64,000 nucleotides of DNA from Siphonodentalium dalli (lineage: Eukaryota; Mollusca; Scaphopoda; Gadilida; Siphonodentaliidae): assembly GCA_032622095.1 (NCBI GenBank), contig CP136065.1, positions 110,835,195 to 110,899,194 of the forward strand, in the 5' to 3' direction. Positions 46,130 through 57,655 of this stretch are shown here, piece by piece. A program made the translations under genes and the position numbers. Under the pieces are notes generated by a model. It worked only from the letters and a program-made list of their open reading frames with translations, had not been told where the DNA came from and searched no databases. The stretch's first letter is position 1; every line of letters starts with the position of its first letter.

Positions 46130-47311
46130 CAGAGACGTTGCGACAGGGGGTGGGGGTGGGTGTCTCTCACTCCCCCCAACTTTGGTAAAAATGTTCAACA
46201 GTTGGAAATGTCATACCTGACACAACATTAGTTGGAAATTTCACACCAATAATAGGTTGAAAATGTTCTTGTAGTTTGATTCAAACAATTTATTGGGGGA
46301 ATTTATTGTTTTTGGACCAATATTTGCATATTATCCTTCTTTTTGTAAAAAAGATTTGGACTGAAATGGCCATCAGTAGAAATGTTCCAACCTTACGGGT
46401 GTCAGGTTGGAATTTCCAACACTTGGCAAGCTTGTGTTCTTGTCCCTCCCCCATGGCCAGTCAAAAACTTCTAGTTAATTTAAGAAAACAATATTGTCAT
46501 ACATTTGGTCAAAATTGTCACTAGAATTGTCATATGTTGGGAATTTTCCAACCTATAAGTCGGGGTGTCAGGTTTGAAATTTCAAACTCTATGAATGCTT
46601 GAGGCTAGTCTAGATACTAGGATTTTGCGAATTTTTTGTTCAGATTTCAAAATTTCCGCACACCGGCCCGAACCATGCAAGGTCGGCCCGATGTGTCCTG
46701 GTCCCTCCCCGTGGCCAACATAAAACTGCTAATGAGTTTACGAAAACAATATTTTACTTCATTTGGTTTCAATTGTTACTGAAATGGTCATCAGTTGGAA
46801 AATTTCCAAACTAAGGGAGAGTATGAGGTTTGAAATCTCCAACACTAGGAAAGCTTGAGGTCAGTCTAGATATCTAGATGCTAGGATTTTGCGATTTTCT
46901 TGTTTAGTTTTCATAATTTTCTCACACCGGGCCGAACAACCATGGTCGGCCCGGTGTGTCCTGATCTATTGCTCCGTAGTTGTGTGCATTTGTCTGGAGT
47001 TAGACCACTAGATGTTAGGATTTGTGCAATTTTGAGGTTCAAAATTTATGAATATTATCATACCGGGTAGATAGAACCATGGTTTATAACTTGGCTAGTA
47101 GGCCTGTGGATACTTAGCTGCAAGGAGGGAATGAAATTATGCAAAACCTTTGGTCTGATTCAAGGGGTGTTTTTGGTTTGATTCAATGGGGGGGGGGGGC
47201 GGTGCGAATGGAATTATGCAAAACCTTGTATCTGGTCTTATTCCGGGGGGGGGTGCAGTTGGAATTATCAAGGCGGATACCCCCAACGGAGACCCTCTAG
47301 CCACGTCCCTG
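46130..47311. mobile_element. hAT-type non-autonomous element, 1182 bp
   Basis: A perfect 8-bp target duplication CTCTCGAC flanks it (46122-46129; 47312-47319). The ends are CAGAGACGTTGCGAC and the complement of CAGGGACGTGGCTAG. CAGRG ends and 8-bp duplications define hAT elements. The interior consists of about three diverged units with GTTGGAAATTTC-type blocks also seen at 30090-30440, and no transposase. Confidence 0.8.
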
Positions 47312-47319
47312 CTCTCGAC

Positions 47320-48270
47320 ATACGGCCTCGGCTTCAGTGGTGTACTTGCTAGTTGTGGATAGGATATCGAGTCAAATGAAATATCCCTCAACAGCATGGA
47401 GTCTTCCGGTGAAAGCATTGACATTTCCTGTCCTTATCCATCATATATATGGAAGGAGAAAAAGAATATCATAACACCAACACATTATAGGTTTAATAGT
47501 GGTTTGATCTGTATTGAGTGGGCACACGCCCCGCTATCCCACTTCCCATTTCCTCGTCCATGGCTGCGACATTATTTCTCCAATATATACGTGTGTATAT
47601 CTCATTATCTCCTATCGTACGCCCCCTACGTACAGATATATGTGCACTGGTTTTAAACATACATATGTTGCATAACCAATATATATTTCTTTCAAATGAG
47701 ATCAATATAAGCTCTTTCGACTATAGGGGTGGTACAAAATTGAGAATCTCTCATCTGAATCTGCTCGAAGTGTAAAATATGAATCTACAGGACATTGTTG
47801 ATCGACAAAGAACTGGGTCTTGTGTTCGGGAAGTGAACCGATCTTATCTTCGGTGAACTGGAGCTTTTTCGTCACAATTTCAAAACCTAAATATCTTATG
47901 ATTCCAAGGTCATATATCTACTGTCCGTGGGGAGACAACACACTTTTGACTAATAAAACCTTGCATTATCGTGTCAGTATCGAGTGATTCGTTTTTCTCA
48001 CGTATATTTGTGTTGAAATTTACCATTGGGGCAATGACAATTTAAGTTATTTAACACTCAAATGTCTACGCTTAATTTGGCAAATTGGCGCACTGTTTAT
48101 TGGAAATATCAAATCTCATGAATAGATTGGGATGTGCGGCAGTCATATTTAACAAAAAAACGGTAAATTCTCTTCCCTTGGTGAAACCATCTGCAAAATC
48201 GAGCGCCAGCCAACTTAAAAAGATCACGAGTGAACTGGAGTGCATCGGAAGTGAACTGGACAAAATATAG
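47320..48270. other. No gene confirmed
   Basis: It contains the possible end of the candidate exon (to 47352). Motifs GTGAACTGGAGC (47852) and GTGAACTGGA (48231, 48250) are inverted copies of GCTCCAGTTCAC at 45573 and 45606. This suggests an inverted-repeat element around the gap, not resolvable here. Confidence 0.35.
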
Positions 48271-48299
48271 CAAGTGGTGTCTGTCTCGCGGAGCAGTTC

Positions 48300-48830
48300 C
48301 TTCCCCGTGATATATAAGGAGATAATCCATCTTTATGATGAGCTGAAGTATACTCACTGTCACTTTTTGATGTCGGATATATATGGGTCTGAAATGTACT
48401 GCCAAGATAACTTATCACAACGCACAACGATCACTATACACAATTACCCATCTATCTACGCAGATTCGCAGACTTCGGTTCTCAGAAATTGACACCGTGG
48501 GAAACTATGTGAAGAATCTCATTGTGATTTCCGACAATTGCTTATTTCTTGCCAATTGCTAAGAGCAAACTGTAATGTAGAGTTCTCCCGCTGGCTTCAC
48601 TGATAAGACTATTGGAGTGTAACCGCCAACTACTTCATGTTTAAAGATATGTTGTGCAAAACAAATATTAATAAAAATCCTACCATATATTATATTGGTA
48701 ATGCTCGATTTTATAACATGGCCAAACTGTATTATGCCACATAAATTTGTTTTATTCATTTACAGATGGTTGTATTTCTTCCTTGAACTTAGATCAGGGA
48801 TACACAGTAGATATTTTGAGTAGGAGAGAT
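48300..48830. repeat. Diverged ~530-bp duplication, copy 1
   Basis: This region matches 49722-50250 with scattered differences, including TCTACGCAGATTCG, GATTTCCGACAATTGCTTAT and TAGAGTTCTCCCGCTGGCTT. Both copies end with an acceptor-like TTACAG or ATTACAG followed by TGGTTGTATTTCTTCCTTG, which could encode WLYFFLEL, a potential last exon of CPES in an unmatched phase. Confidence 0.7.
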
Positions 48831-48868
48831 CAGTAAACAGTAGTTATATCACTCAGAAAAAATATGTT

Positions 48869-49545
48869 TCGCCCGGGGGAGGGGGGGGGGGGGTCATAAA
48901 AAGATTTGCAGGAAGGTATGCCGGGGTGGGTGGGTTGCCCAAGGGGCCAAAAAACGTGTTTTTACAACCTCATGTAAATGTTTTACTAACGACTTTTTGT
49001 GCCCATATTTGACATTTGTGACAGTTTAAAACATATTATAAGAATTTATAACTGCAAAAAACACCATATTTATGGGCTCCCGAAGGGAGCTAGTTTAGTA
49101 TAATAGAAGTTGCTCCAGTAGACTAACAAAAGTGGTATGGAATGTGTTAGATAATGGGCTGATTGACAGACTAATCAGGAAATAGTTAGAAATTATGGAA
49201 TTGATGTATCCTGCACAATGACCTAGGTTTACAGATGATCAGCTTCTGAAACAGGTTAAACTATTATTTCAAGTAAATGAGATCATTTCCCAGTCCCATG
49301 AGTGATATCGACAGATCCCCTGGTGCTATACCACCACTATGGGTATATATATAAGGGGACATGTGGTGATATCAGGAGAGTTTTATGCGGTATTAGACCA
49401 AAGTTAGTGAAATTTGGGAGGAAAAAAATTGGGGGTAAGTTTTTTATTTTTTTGCAGGTTTGGGGTTGGTGGATCCCCGAAAATGTCTGATGCAAAAAAA
49501 CGGCATACCTTCCTGCAAATGTTTTACTACCCCCCCCCCCTGTTT
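48869..49545. mobile_element. Inverted-repeat insertion between the duplicated copies
   Basis: Left G-run then TTTGCAGGAAGGTATGCCG, right CGGCATACCTTCCTGCAAA and C-run are inverted. Roughly 680 bp in total; no coding content. The long G and C runs may be mis-sized in the assembly. Confidence 0.6.
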
Positions 49546-49721
49546 TAATTATTGAAAATAAGCAAATCAACTGGAGACATTTTGCGGCTCGACCTCCCTC
49601 GGAACACTATCTAAAAGTTCTAAATATATCATTATATTTGTCACATAAAATAAATGATAGAATCGTTCCAGGCAGGGATAGGTATAACTTCATGCATAAC
49701 CAGGAAACTATCTAAAATGTG

Positions 49722-50250
49722 TTATATAAAGAGATAATCAATCTTTAAGATGAGCTGAAGCATACTCACTGTCACGTTTGGGTGTCGGATATATCCTGCG
49801 ATGTATACTGCCAAGATAGCTTGTCGAAACGCACGCCGATCACAAAACAATCACCCGTCTATCTACGCAGATTCGTAGAAAGCAGTTCTCAGAAATTGAC
49901 ACTGTGGGAAACTACGCGGGGAATCACCTTGTGATTTCCGACAATTGCTTATTTATAGCCAATTATTGCTAAGAGCAAACTGTTATGTAGAGTTCTCCCG
50001 CTGGCTTCACCGATAAGACCATTGGAGTGTAACCGCCAACAACTTTATGTTTAAATAAATGTTGTGCAAAACAAATATTAATAAAAATCCTCCCATATAT
50101 TGTATTGGTAATGCTCAATCTTATAACATATCGTGGGCCAAACGTTATTATGCCACATAAATATTACAGATGGTTGTATTTATTCCTTGAACTTTATGTG
50201 TAGATCAGGGATATACAGTAGATATTTTGAGTCGGAGATACATATATCAT
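49722..50250. repeat. Diverged ~530-bp duplication, copy 2
   Basis: It is the direct partner of 48300-48830, offset about 1.42 kb. The WLY-type reading here is WLYLFLELYV then stop, so the hydrophobic reading is kept in both copies although the downstream ends differ. Confidence 0.7.
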
Positions 50251-50268
50251 ATTATATAATGGCTTGGA

Positions 50269-50369
50269 GTTGACTATGCCAAAATAGTGATTCTCGAGGA
50301 GGAATAGTCCACGAGCCGCAGGCGAGTGGACTATTCCTCCTCGAGGACCACTATTTTGGCATAGTCAAC
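50269..50369. mobile_element. Perfect-hairpin MITE, 101 bp
   Basis: Arms starting GTTGACTATGCCAAAATAGT pair along almost 45 bp with one small mismatch region, loop GAGCCGCAGGC. It can fold into a single long stem. Confidence 0.8.
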
Positions 50370-51173
50370 GACAAGACATTCATTATTTATTATATTATAT
50401 CGAACATTGGTGCCAATTCTCACACAATATCTGTGTCTGATTTTGTCACATTTTTATTTACCGTGAATATTGGAAATCGGTCTCAGATTTTACAATTTAC
50501 GACAATCTGTTGACGATGGCAGGGGGGGGGGGGGATAACTATGTTATTAGCTACAACTAACAGCACCTCTTCGTGATTCGTGCATTTATTGCTATAAATA
50601 TTGTCATTAGCGAAGACATTTTGGCTAAATTGTAGAAGTTAACTGGCTTAACTTCGATTAAAACGGACATAGAAGTCATAAATAACTTCCGCTGGCATTA
50701 CAAAATTAGGACTGGCCGCTTGCTAACCAAACGGACAAAATATTAAATACATTGGCTAGCTATGGTTAGGACATTTATAAGATCATTACAATTCACCAAT
50801 AAATCTAATGATATGCCTATATTGCAACAAGTATCGTTCACGGTATAGTTTAAGATTGGCCGTATCTTAAGGCGGCAAACAGATTTCGCGAAATGAGTTT
50901 GTTATTATAAATAGAAAAAGAATAGTAGGCATGTAAATAGGAATCCTACTGGGGTACTATCGTAAAATAGAATAGCAGTGTGCAGCCAATCATAATGCGA
51001 GAGTCACATGAGATATAATATAACATACTATTATATAGACATATAACAGGGGTTATATAGACATATAGCACTTTGGTTAATAAGATACATGTAAAACACT
51101 ACTTTTGGCTATTTATCAAGTGAATATATATACGACTGATACGTGCTCTAGCTTTTCAAAGAATCCGTAATAA

Positions 51174-51540
51174 TAGAGACCTTTACCAAAATCACGATTA
51201 CGGTTACGGATATGGACAATATCCTACCAGTATACGGCAAAAATTTCGATCTCTACACACGGATGTTCTTATGTGAGATGAAATATAACCCACGCAGTTT
51301 AATAATGCGCAGATGTGTCACTCTAACATTATCCGTGTGGTGTATAACACACGGATAAGAACATGGGAACTGAAAGAGTCACCTTTACTTTTTCCATCAA
51401 ACATATGTGTAACTGCATATAGTGGGGCATATGCCGTCTCACAAATTAACCATCACATGCAAGTTGTGATAGTTTCCACCTTACCAGGTCAATATATATC
51501 CTATCCGTAATCGTAATAGTGATTTTGCGAAAGGTCTCTA
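51174..51540. mobile_element. TA-type MITE with ~45-bp inverted ends
   Basis: The ends TAGAGACCTTT...GATTACGG..TACGGATA and its complement are inverted with few mismatches. The centre has a second inverted pair around ACACACGGAT. It has no ORF of note; TA at both outer ends may be the target duplication. Confidence 0.7.
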
Positions 51541-52429
51541 ATAGTAGTCAGCACAGGTATGGATTAGCCTCTGGTCATCAAGAAATTAGTTGGCGTCAGG
51601 CCACATTCACTGATTTAAACAATGACACATAGTAATCCGAGACTGTGGATTATGGTAGAGCATTGTTGAGATATTATTTTTTTGTTCCGATAAACTGTAC
51701 ATGGTTTATTTCTCAGTATTTGGCTCCATTACCAGTCAACAAACTGGTGTATACATGTATATGACCCAGCCGGCGGAGTTTGATTATACAAAACTAAATT
51801 AAAATCAGCTGCCACGAACATGACAGAGAACAGGACAGATTATTTTATTAAATTGGCTACATTTTCTGAGAATCGTATCTAAATTGGAGAAGCATCAACA
51901 TGCATTTGATATTAAAGTTGTTAAGTGTGCGGGATATTTGGCGAATTCCGATGGTTCTTTGTCCAACCACATGATACCAGAACTTCCATATGACCTTGCT
52001 GGGTTGAAGATTATTTCATTTTTTTTAAGTTTAAATTTGAGATTGACTATATTTAGTGTCTCTTTTTAATATCAATATCACTATGTCAAACTATAATATG
52101 AATGTCTTCATTAAATAATCTCAAAGTAATCGGATGTATAATCAAAAAGTATTTGATTACTTTTAGAAAAGTATTGTATTTGTAATAAAATACATCAACA
52201 GGAAAACTGTATTTATATTGTATTTGTAATCATCAATTTGAAAGTATTTGTAATGTAATCAATGTTGAAATAATCAAACTCTGCGTCACCTTAACCCTTT
52301 CTAACTAAATGGATTATCCCACCAAATTATAATAGTATACATTAATTGGAATGCTATATTATTCAGCTGGAGGGGTCTTCAGTAAAATGAGCAGATCACA
52401 GACAGACGAACAGATAATACAAGTACAAA
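51541..52429. other. No gene recognised
   Basis: The sequence is AT-rich. A stretch of repeated GTATTTGTAAT / AAAGTATTTGATTAC motifs (52120-52270) looks like degenerate simple repeat. Confidence 0.4.
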
Positions 52430-53215
52430 ATGATTTTTATTAACTGGATTATTAAAGAAGATTTCGTCCGAGAAAATTACACTAGTTATGAAAATCAAGA
52501 CCTAATATTCACATTAATACGGTTTCGTACGAGGAACCACACCCTTCCGATTGAAACTGACAAATCTAGATTATTCCGAACGAAAATTCTCTTTATTGAT
52601 ATTCTAAATTGGTGGAAAAGTCCATTTAGTTTTGAAATGTCAGTAACTCAATATTCGCAGGGAACAATTTATCAAATCTTTATATTACAGAGACCCAAAA
52701 CGTTCAAGCCGACACAATTATTTAATTGTACTGACGAGTGTACAATGAGGTCATTAGCGATATTCATAAACAAGTTCCAACATATAATGAACACTCATGA
52801 TGCCCAACTGTGATGTTACCTCGTTACCACGACAAAATTGTAATACTACCTCCCACCACACAATGTAACATATCCTTTATCTACAGCAATCCGAAAAATA
52901 CGCCCCCCCCCAATGTTCTTTAACACATGTAACTACTCCAACCCCCGACATTTGCATTGATACAGGCATAATTACCCGTTGGACATTCTCTTTGAGATAA
53001 GTAACTCCCCCGTCATTTTCTTTGATACATGTATATACATGTAACTACATCCCCGATATTTTCTTTGGTACATGCATGTATAACTATCCCATATATAATT
53101 CAGTGTTCGTGTACCTTATTTTCAGCTACATGTTTATCTATATAATATTTGTATGTTTTATACCTATATACATCAGACATAGCCTGATATGCATCATGGT
53201 AAATAAATGAATCTA
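52430..53215 (+). pseudogene. LINE 3' fragment 1 (RT C-terminal region)
   Basis: The frame includes FVRENYTSYENQDLIFTLIR and RTRNHTLPIET, matching KEKYLSSVDNK...RIRTRNHHLPIETG of the copy at 54353. The zinc-knuckle part follows out of frame (DYSERK then no cysteines kept). LFNCTDECTMRSLAIFINKF is the usual C-terminal block. It ends in an A-rich tail (GGTAAATAAATGAATC, about 53199). Old and decayed. Confidence 0.6.
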
Positions 53216-53275
53216 AATATGAATATGGAGGGAAATAATTAACTTATTATGTAAATAATAACCTTAGGGAACGAG

Positions 53276-53485
53276 CAGGGACGTGGCTAGAGGGTCTTCG
53301 TTGGGAGGGGTGTCCAATTTGGAATTTCCATCTGCACACCTTAGAATTTGGACCAATTGCACCCCCGTTGGTTTGAAATTTCTGGCAGCTCACAGCTTTG
53401 ATTTTTATTTATGGTCGCCCCAGTGGGAGAACATTTTTAAATCTGAACCTGAAAACCCAAACAAAAGCCTGTCGCTACGTCCCTG
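53276..53485. mobile_element. hAT MITE, 210 bp
   Basis: Ends CAGGGACGTGGC and CAGGGACGTAGC (inverted) with an 8-bp duplication GGAACGAG / GGAACGAC, one mismatch. It belongs with the larger element at 46130-47311; another lone end of this family is at 29868. Confidence 0.8.
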
Positions 53486-53493
53486 GGAACGAC

Positions 53494-54340
53494 TTATCAG
53501 TGAGTATTTAGTAGAGAAAGGGATATTGTTATTTGCACCGCTTTCGAGCCATATGCTGTACTAAATAGAGGTTTTTTTTAAAGAACATGTTGTCGTCGTT
53601 GTAATCATATTGTGCATGATCCATGATACATATACCCAATTACTGTACATATCATTTAATAAATGACTGGAAGGTCGATTTGGAACATTGGATTTTGACC
53701 GACAGAGTAATCAAACAAAGTGTATGAATCCCTTTACGAACTTTGGTTAATTACTCTGCCAGTCAAAACCAATGATCCCAATCGATCTTTCAGTCATTCC
53801 TTATCAGCATATACCGACACATTTTAATTGAACATTAATAACATTAACAACTACAAAAACTGCCAAAACAATTGCTTGTAAAATATTGTTAAAATTCAAA
53901 CACAGTCTCCCAATAGCAACATATTTGCTTGCAGCGAGCGCGTGTATACATGGCCGGCTTGAAGTGACGTGAGATGTTCCTGGCTTATTATGATGTGTGG
54001 ACTTCACTTATTGGTTAATGAACCTCGGTTCCGCTTCCGGTTAGATTGTTTACAAGTCATGTATTTTTCTAGTTCGATTACTATCTAATTTTTCTTAAAG
54101 ATGTAGCTACATATCGACTCTATTGCTCTACAGAATATCAGCGGATATTCCACTGACCAGAATCATGATCCGAGATGGGACGATCGACGATGGTAATATA
54201 CATTTTTTTGCTAGCGACGACTCATCAAAGTTCGAAGCCATTGATACTTCTATTGTTTATGTGTGCCGCCATGTTTTCCCTACCTGCTTGCACTGTTTCG
54301 TGAACTGTACTCACCAGCTTCCGTATAGTACTAGACCCTT
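53494..54340. other. No gene recognised
   Basis: It contains inverted segments (GGAAGGTCGATTTGGAACATTGGATTTTGACCGACAGAGTAAT near 53670 and a complement near 53750-53790, about 130 bp overall), probably a small MITE. The rest is unassigned. Confidence 0.45.
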
Positions 54341-54352
54341 GACCGTGGGAAA

Positions 54353-55440
54353 ATGTCATGGTTCAGTGAACATAGTACACACAATACATGGACACCATTT
54401 CTTTATGGTGAAACCGGTATTTTTCCAATAACAGTCAAAATTAAGACTCGCGCGCTCTCATATTGGGGCAGGTTACTAACGATGGAATGTCAACGTTTAC
54501 CTTTAATACTATATTATATTTTATATACTAGGCATTCAAGAAATATTTGCAACAATCCATGGATAATTGATATAAAAGAAACCCTGAATAGATTAGGTAT
54601 GGGATATATATGGAACGACCAATATATTCATAGCCTCAATATTTTTAATGCTTCCATAAAACAAAAACTAGAAGATATCTATATCCAAGAATGGAGGGGC
54701 TGTACCTCGACATCTAGTAAATATGCCTTCTACAGAATAATCAAACAAGATTTCGGCAAAGAAAAGTACCTTAGTAGTGTAGACAATAAACTCGTTTCGA
54801 GTATTCTGCGAATCAGAACAAGAAACCACCACCTCCCAATTGAAACTGGATCCTGGAATAAATTAGACTACTCCGAGAGAAAATGTACTTTATGTCTATC
54901 AGAACTGGGCGATGAATTTCATGTCATACTGAAATGTCCAGCTTTACATGATCTCCGACAGAAATATATTCCACCATACTTCTACCGAAATCCAAACACT
55001 ATTAAAATGAGAGAACTTTTCGGGAAAAGGAAGACGAACCACAAATCTGTCCATATTCATTAGAAGGGTTTTGCCGCTATTTAGGCTCTCCTGAGGCTTC
55101 CACTGACTAATTTTACCATATCTCTTCATGGGAAAAGGAAGACGAACCACAAATCTGTCCATATTCATTAGAAGGGTTTTGCCGCTATTTAGGCTCTCCT
55201 GAGGCTTCCACTGACTAATTTTACCATATCCCTTCATGGGTTGTCGCACTATATATCTTACAACTAATTTATTGCATATATACATGTATATGTACTACAC
55301 ATAACTGACGCATTATTTTAAATGTATATGCTAGTACAATGTAATCTGCACGCATGCGCACATAAGTTATCGTATTTATGTATTATGTATTCTCTGTATA
55401 TCTATATGATGTTGAGCAAATAAATTGAATTCAATTGAAT
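54353..55440 (+). pseudogene. LINE 3' fragment 2 (RT C-terminal region and 3' UTR)
   Basis: The frame opens inside LYGETGIFPITVKIKTRALS, typical for the region after RT, continues to RIRTRNHHLPIETG and the zinc knuckle CTLC-x8-H-x4-C (54889-54942), then PALHDLRQKYI. A 5' truncated copy with a 108-bp tandem duplication (55022-55237) near the stop codon. The 3' end is AAATAAATTGAATTCAATTG (55419-55438), a LINE-type tail. It belongs to another family than the full-length LINE that follows. Confidence 0.7.
55022..55237. repeat. 108-bp tandem duplication
   Basis: Two copies (55022-55129, 55130-55237) beginning GGGAAAAGGAAGACGAACCA differ at one base. The length is a multiple of three. It covers the stop codon region of LINE fragment 2. 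Confidence 0.95.
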
Positions 55441-55530
55441 TGGTCTTAATGACATGACACTGATCGAATTACCGGTATGATCGTGTGACTGCATATTCTC
55501 TGATCAGGCACTCAACTTAACTAATTGAGC

Positions 55531-57561
55531 ATGGAAGGAATATTCACGGAAACAGATAGGGTTCTCTATGGACCGGACAATAATGTTCCTGGGTTTGACA
55601 CAAATGACATCGTGCCATCATGTGCGCATGTATGCGAAAATCAGACGCAAGACACTGAAAGCTCATCAGTTCCCTGCCATCGTGATGATAACATTAATTG
55701 TGATGAAGCAATGGAAAAACTAAACGAGATGGCTTCTATAAATTTGCGGGAACCCATAGACCTCTCTGCTACCTTTGTTAAATTAACAGAAACGGGGCCC
55801 ACGACAGTTGATTTCAGCACATATCTGTCATGGGTTCTACAGTATGTTCGGAATACGCAAAAAGGGAATGTTGTCGATGTCCTATTAAATGCAACACAGT
55901 GGCGTGCTGCAACTCTAAAAGAAATGCGAGCCTCCGTATTCGAGGAAATAATCAAATTGGCAAAATCTGGAAGACTTGACATTAATCTGAACTCCTCCCT
56001 CAAGCAGAGGCGAGTCAATCGAGAAATGTCAGCTGACAGGGAAACAACGCTTGCGGTGAAATATTCCCACGACATTTAATAAATGATGTTGTGCATTCTC
56101 GACGAGAAACCAGACCATATGTCAGATTTGTTAACAGCTTCTAAAGTTATGATCAGCAATCAACATGACATACCCGAGTATTCTGAAATTTCTAATTCGC
56201 CAAAGGAGATATTGGAAAATATTGCTAACTCGACTCAATTTGGACCAGTTCACAGCTTATCAGATTTATATAAAACTGTTTCGGAAATGAAGGAGCAAAA
56301 TAAAACATATTCTGCCAAACTAGCCAAAGCGATGAATACTCTCATGGCCAGAATGAATAACAATGACACACTCTTAAACCAGCTATCCGAGAGAATTGAT
56401 AAAATTGAGGAACAAATTGAAGTGAATCAGCTTGATATCGAGCGTACGGCCGATGAAAGATGCTCAGGAGTCTCGAAACTGAAAAGTGACATACGAGATA
56501 TTAAAACGGACAAGGAATCAATGCGCGATGAAATACAGTCGCTGACAAGATCTGTTAATTCCAACACAGGGTACATAGGAACACTCAAATGCAAAAATAA
56601 ACAAAAACAACAATAAGTTCCAAAACAGAATGTGAAAATTTGTGATCCCAACAAGGATGCTACGGATTCTAAAATAAATTCAGACGAAAACACGGACGAC
56701 AATTCAAATTCCTTACACGATGATGCTAACTCGCCACGCGATGAAAGTGTTAATGCGACTCCGGAATCTGAACCAAAACCAACTGAAACTGATGAACGCA
56801 TTGAGTTAAAATGTATGGATAAAATGAATATGAAACTAAACAAATTCTCACGAGAGATTGCCGGCCTTTTCCAGGACTTCACCACTCATACTATGAATGG
56901 AATCAATAATAGATTAAACCACATGTACAATCAACAGCAGATGTTTAATCAACAGTTACTAAATGCTAGTCCCAACAAACAAATTACCAGCAGTCCAAAC
57001 GGCCAGACAACTAAGTCCTATAACTCTATTACAGTTGACGACTTCGATGAATCGTACACAAATCGCACATATTCTGAAGTCACTCGAAATGGGAATAAAG
57101 GACAAGGCAATACTTCGAGACAGAGAATCGACACAAGCACTCCTAATCAAAGGCGACCACCAACGACTTTTGAAAATGACGACAATCTCCAACAACGTCG
57201 CCATAACGTACAACACCACAGGAGACACATGTCGCCACCAAGTGATAGTCAGACGGAAAGTTCAATGCGCATAAAACACAACACGCCGATAAATACGATC
57301 CGAGTATTTGTCGGTAACATGCTCGACAGTGTTACTCCCGAAGCCATTCAGGACTATCTCACTGACGCCGGCGTTCGTTTCTCAATTGTTCGCATGATGC
57401 ATAGTAGGAAAGAACATACTGTTTCTGCCAGAATAAATATACACGAAGATGACATGACAAAAGTAATCAATAAGAACTTCTGGCCGCGTCAAGTATTCTG
57501 TCGACTCTGGCTTTCTCAAAATGATTTCGATAGACGACAAACCCAGTATAATGGGAATTGA
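55531..57561 (+). pseudogene. LINE ORF1: coiled coil and RRM-like domain, three in-frame TAA
   Basis: One continuous frame of about 676 codons. The first part (to 56076) is unrecognised. The second (56083-56613) has heptad-rich LMARMNNNDTLLNQLSERID, likely a coiled coil for trimerisation. The third (from 56617) is low complexity, rich in Asn/Gln, then an RRM-like domain from TIRVFVGNMLDSVTPEAIQD (57298-57357) to the C-terminus. ORF1 proteins of LINEs bind their RNA. Interruptions: TAA TAA at 56077-56082, directly followed by ATG ATG, and TAA at 56614. The CAA CAA TAA context at the last one suggests a C-to-T change of a glutamine codon. Confidence 0.7.
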
Positions 57562-57655
57562 ACATATAATTATGTCATATGGTTTATGCTACTCTGGCTT
57601 CTTTTTCTTGTTATACCTCATTGTACTCATGTTGTATATTTTACTGTAATTGACA

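Noticed and set aside
54944-55285. Minus-strand 113-residue protein with internal repeat
   Set aside because: It is the antisense reading of the 108-bp duplication in a LINE coding region.
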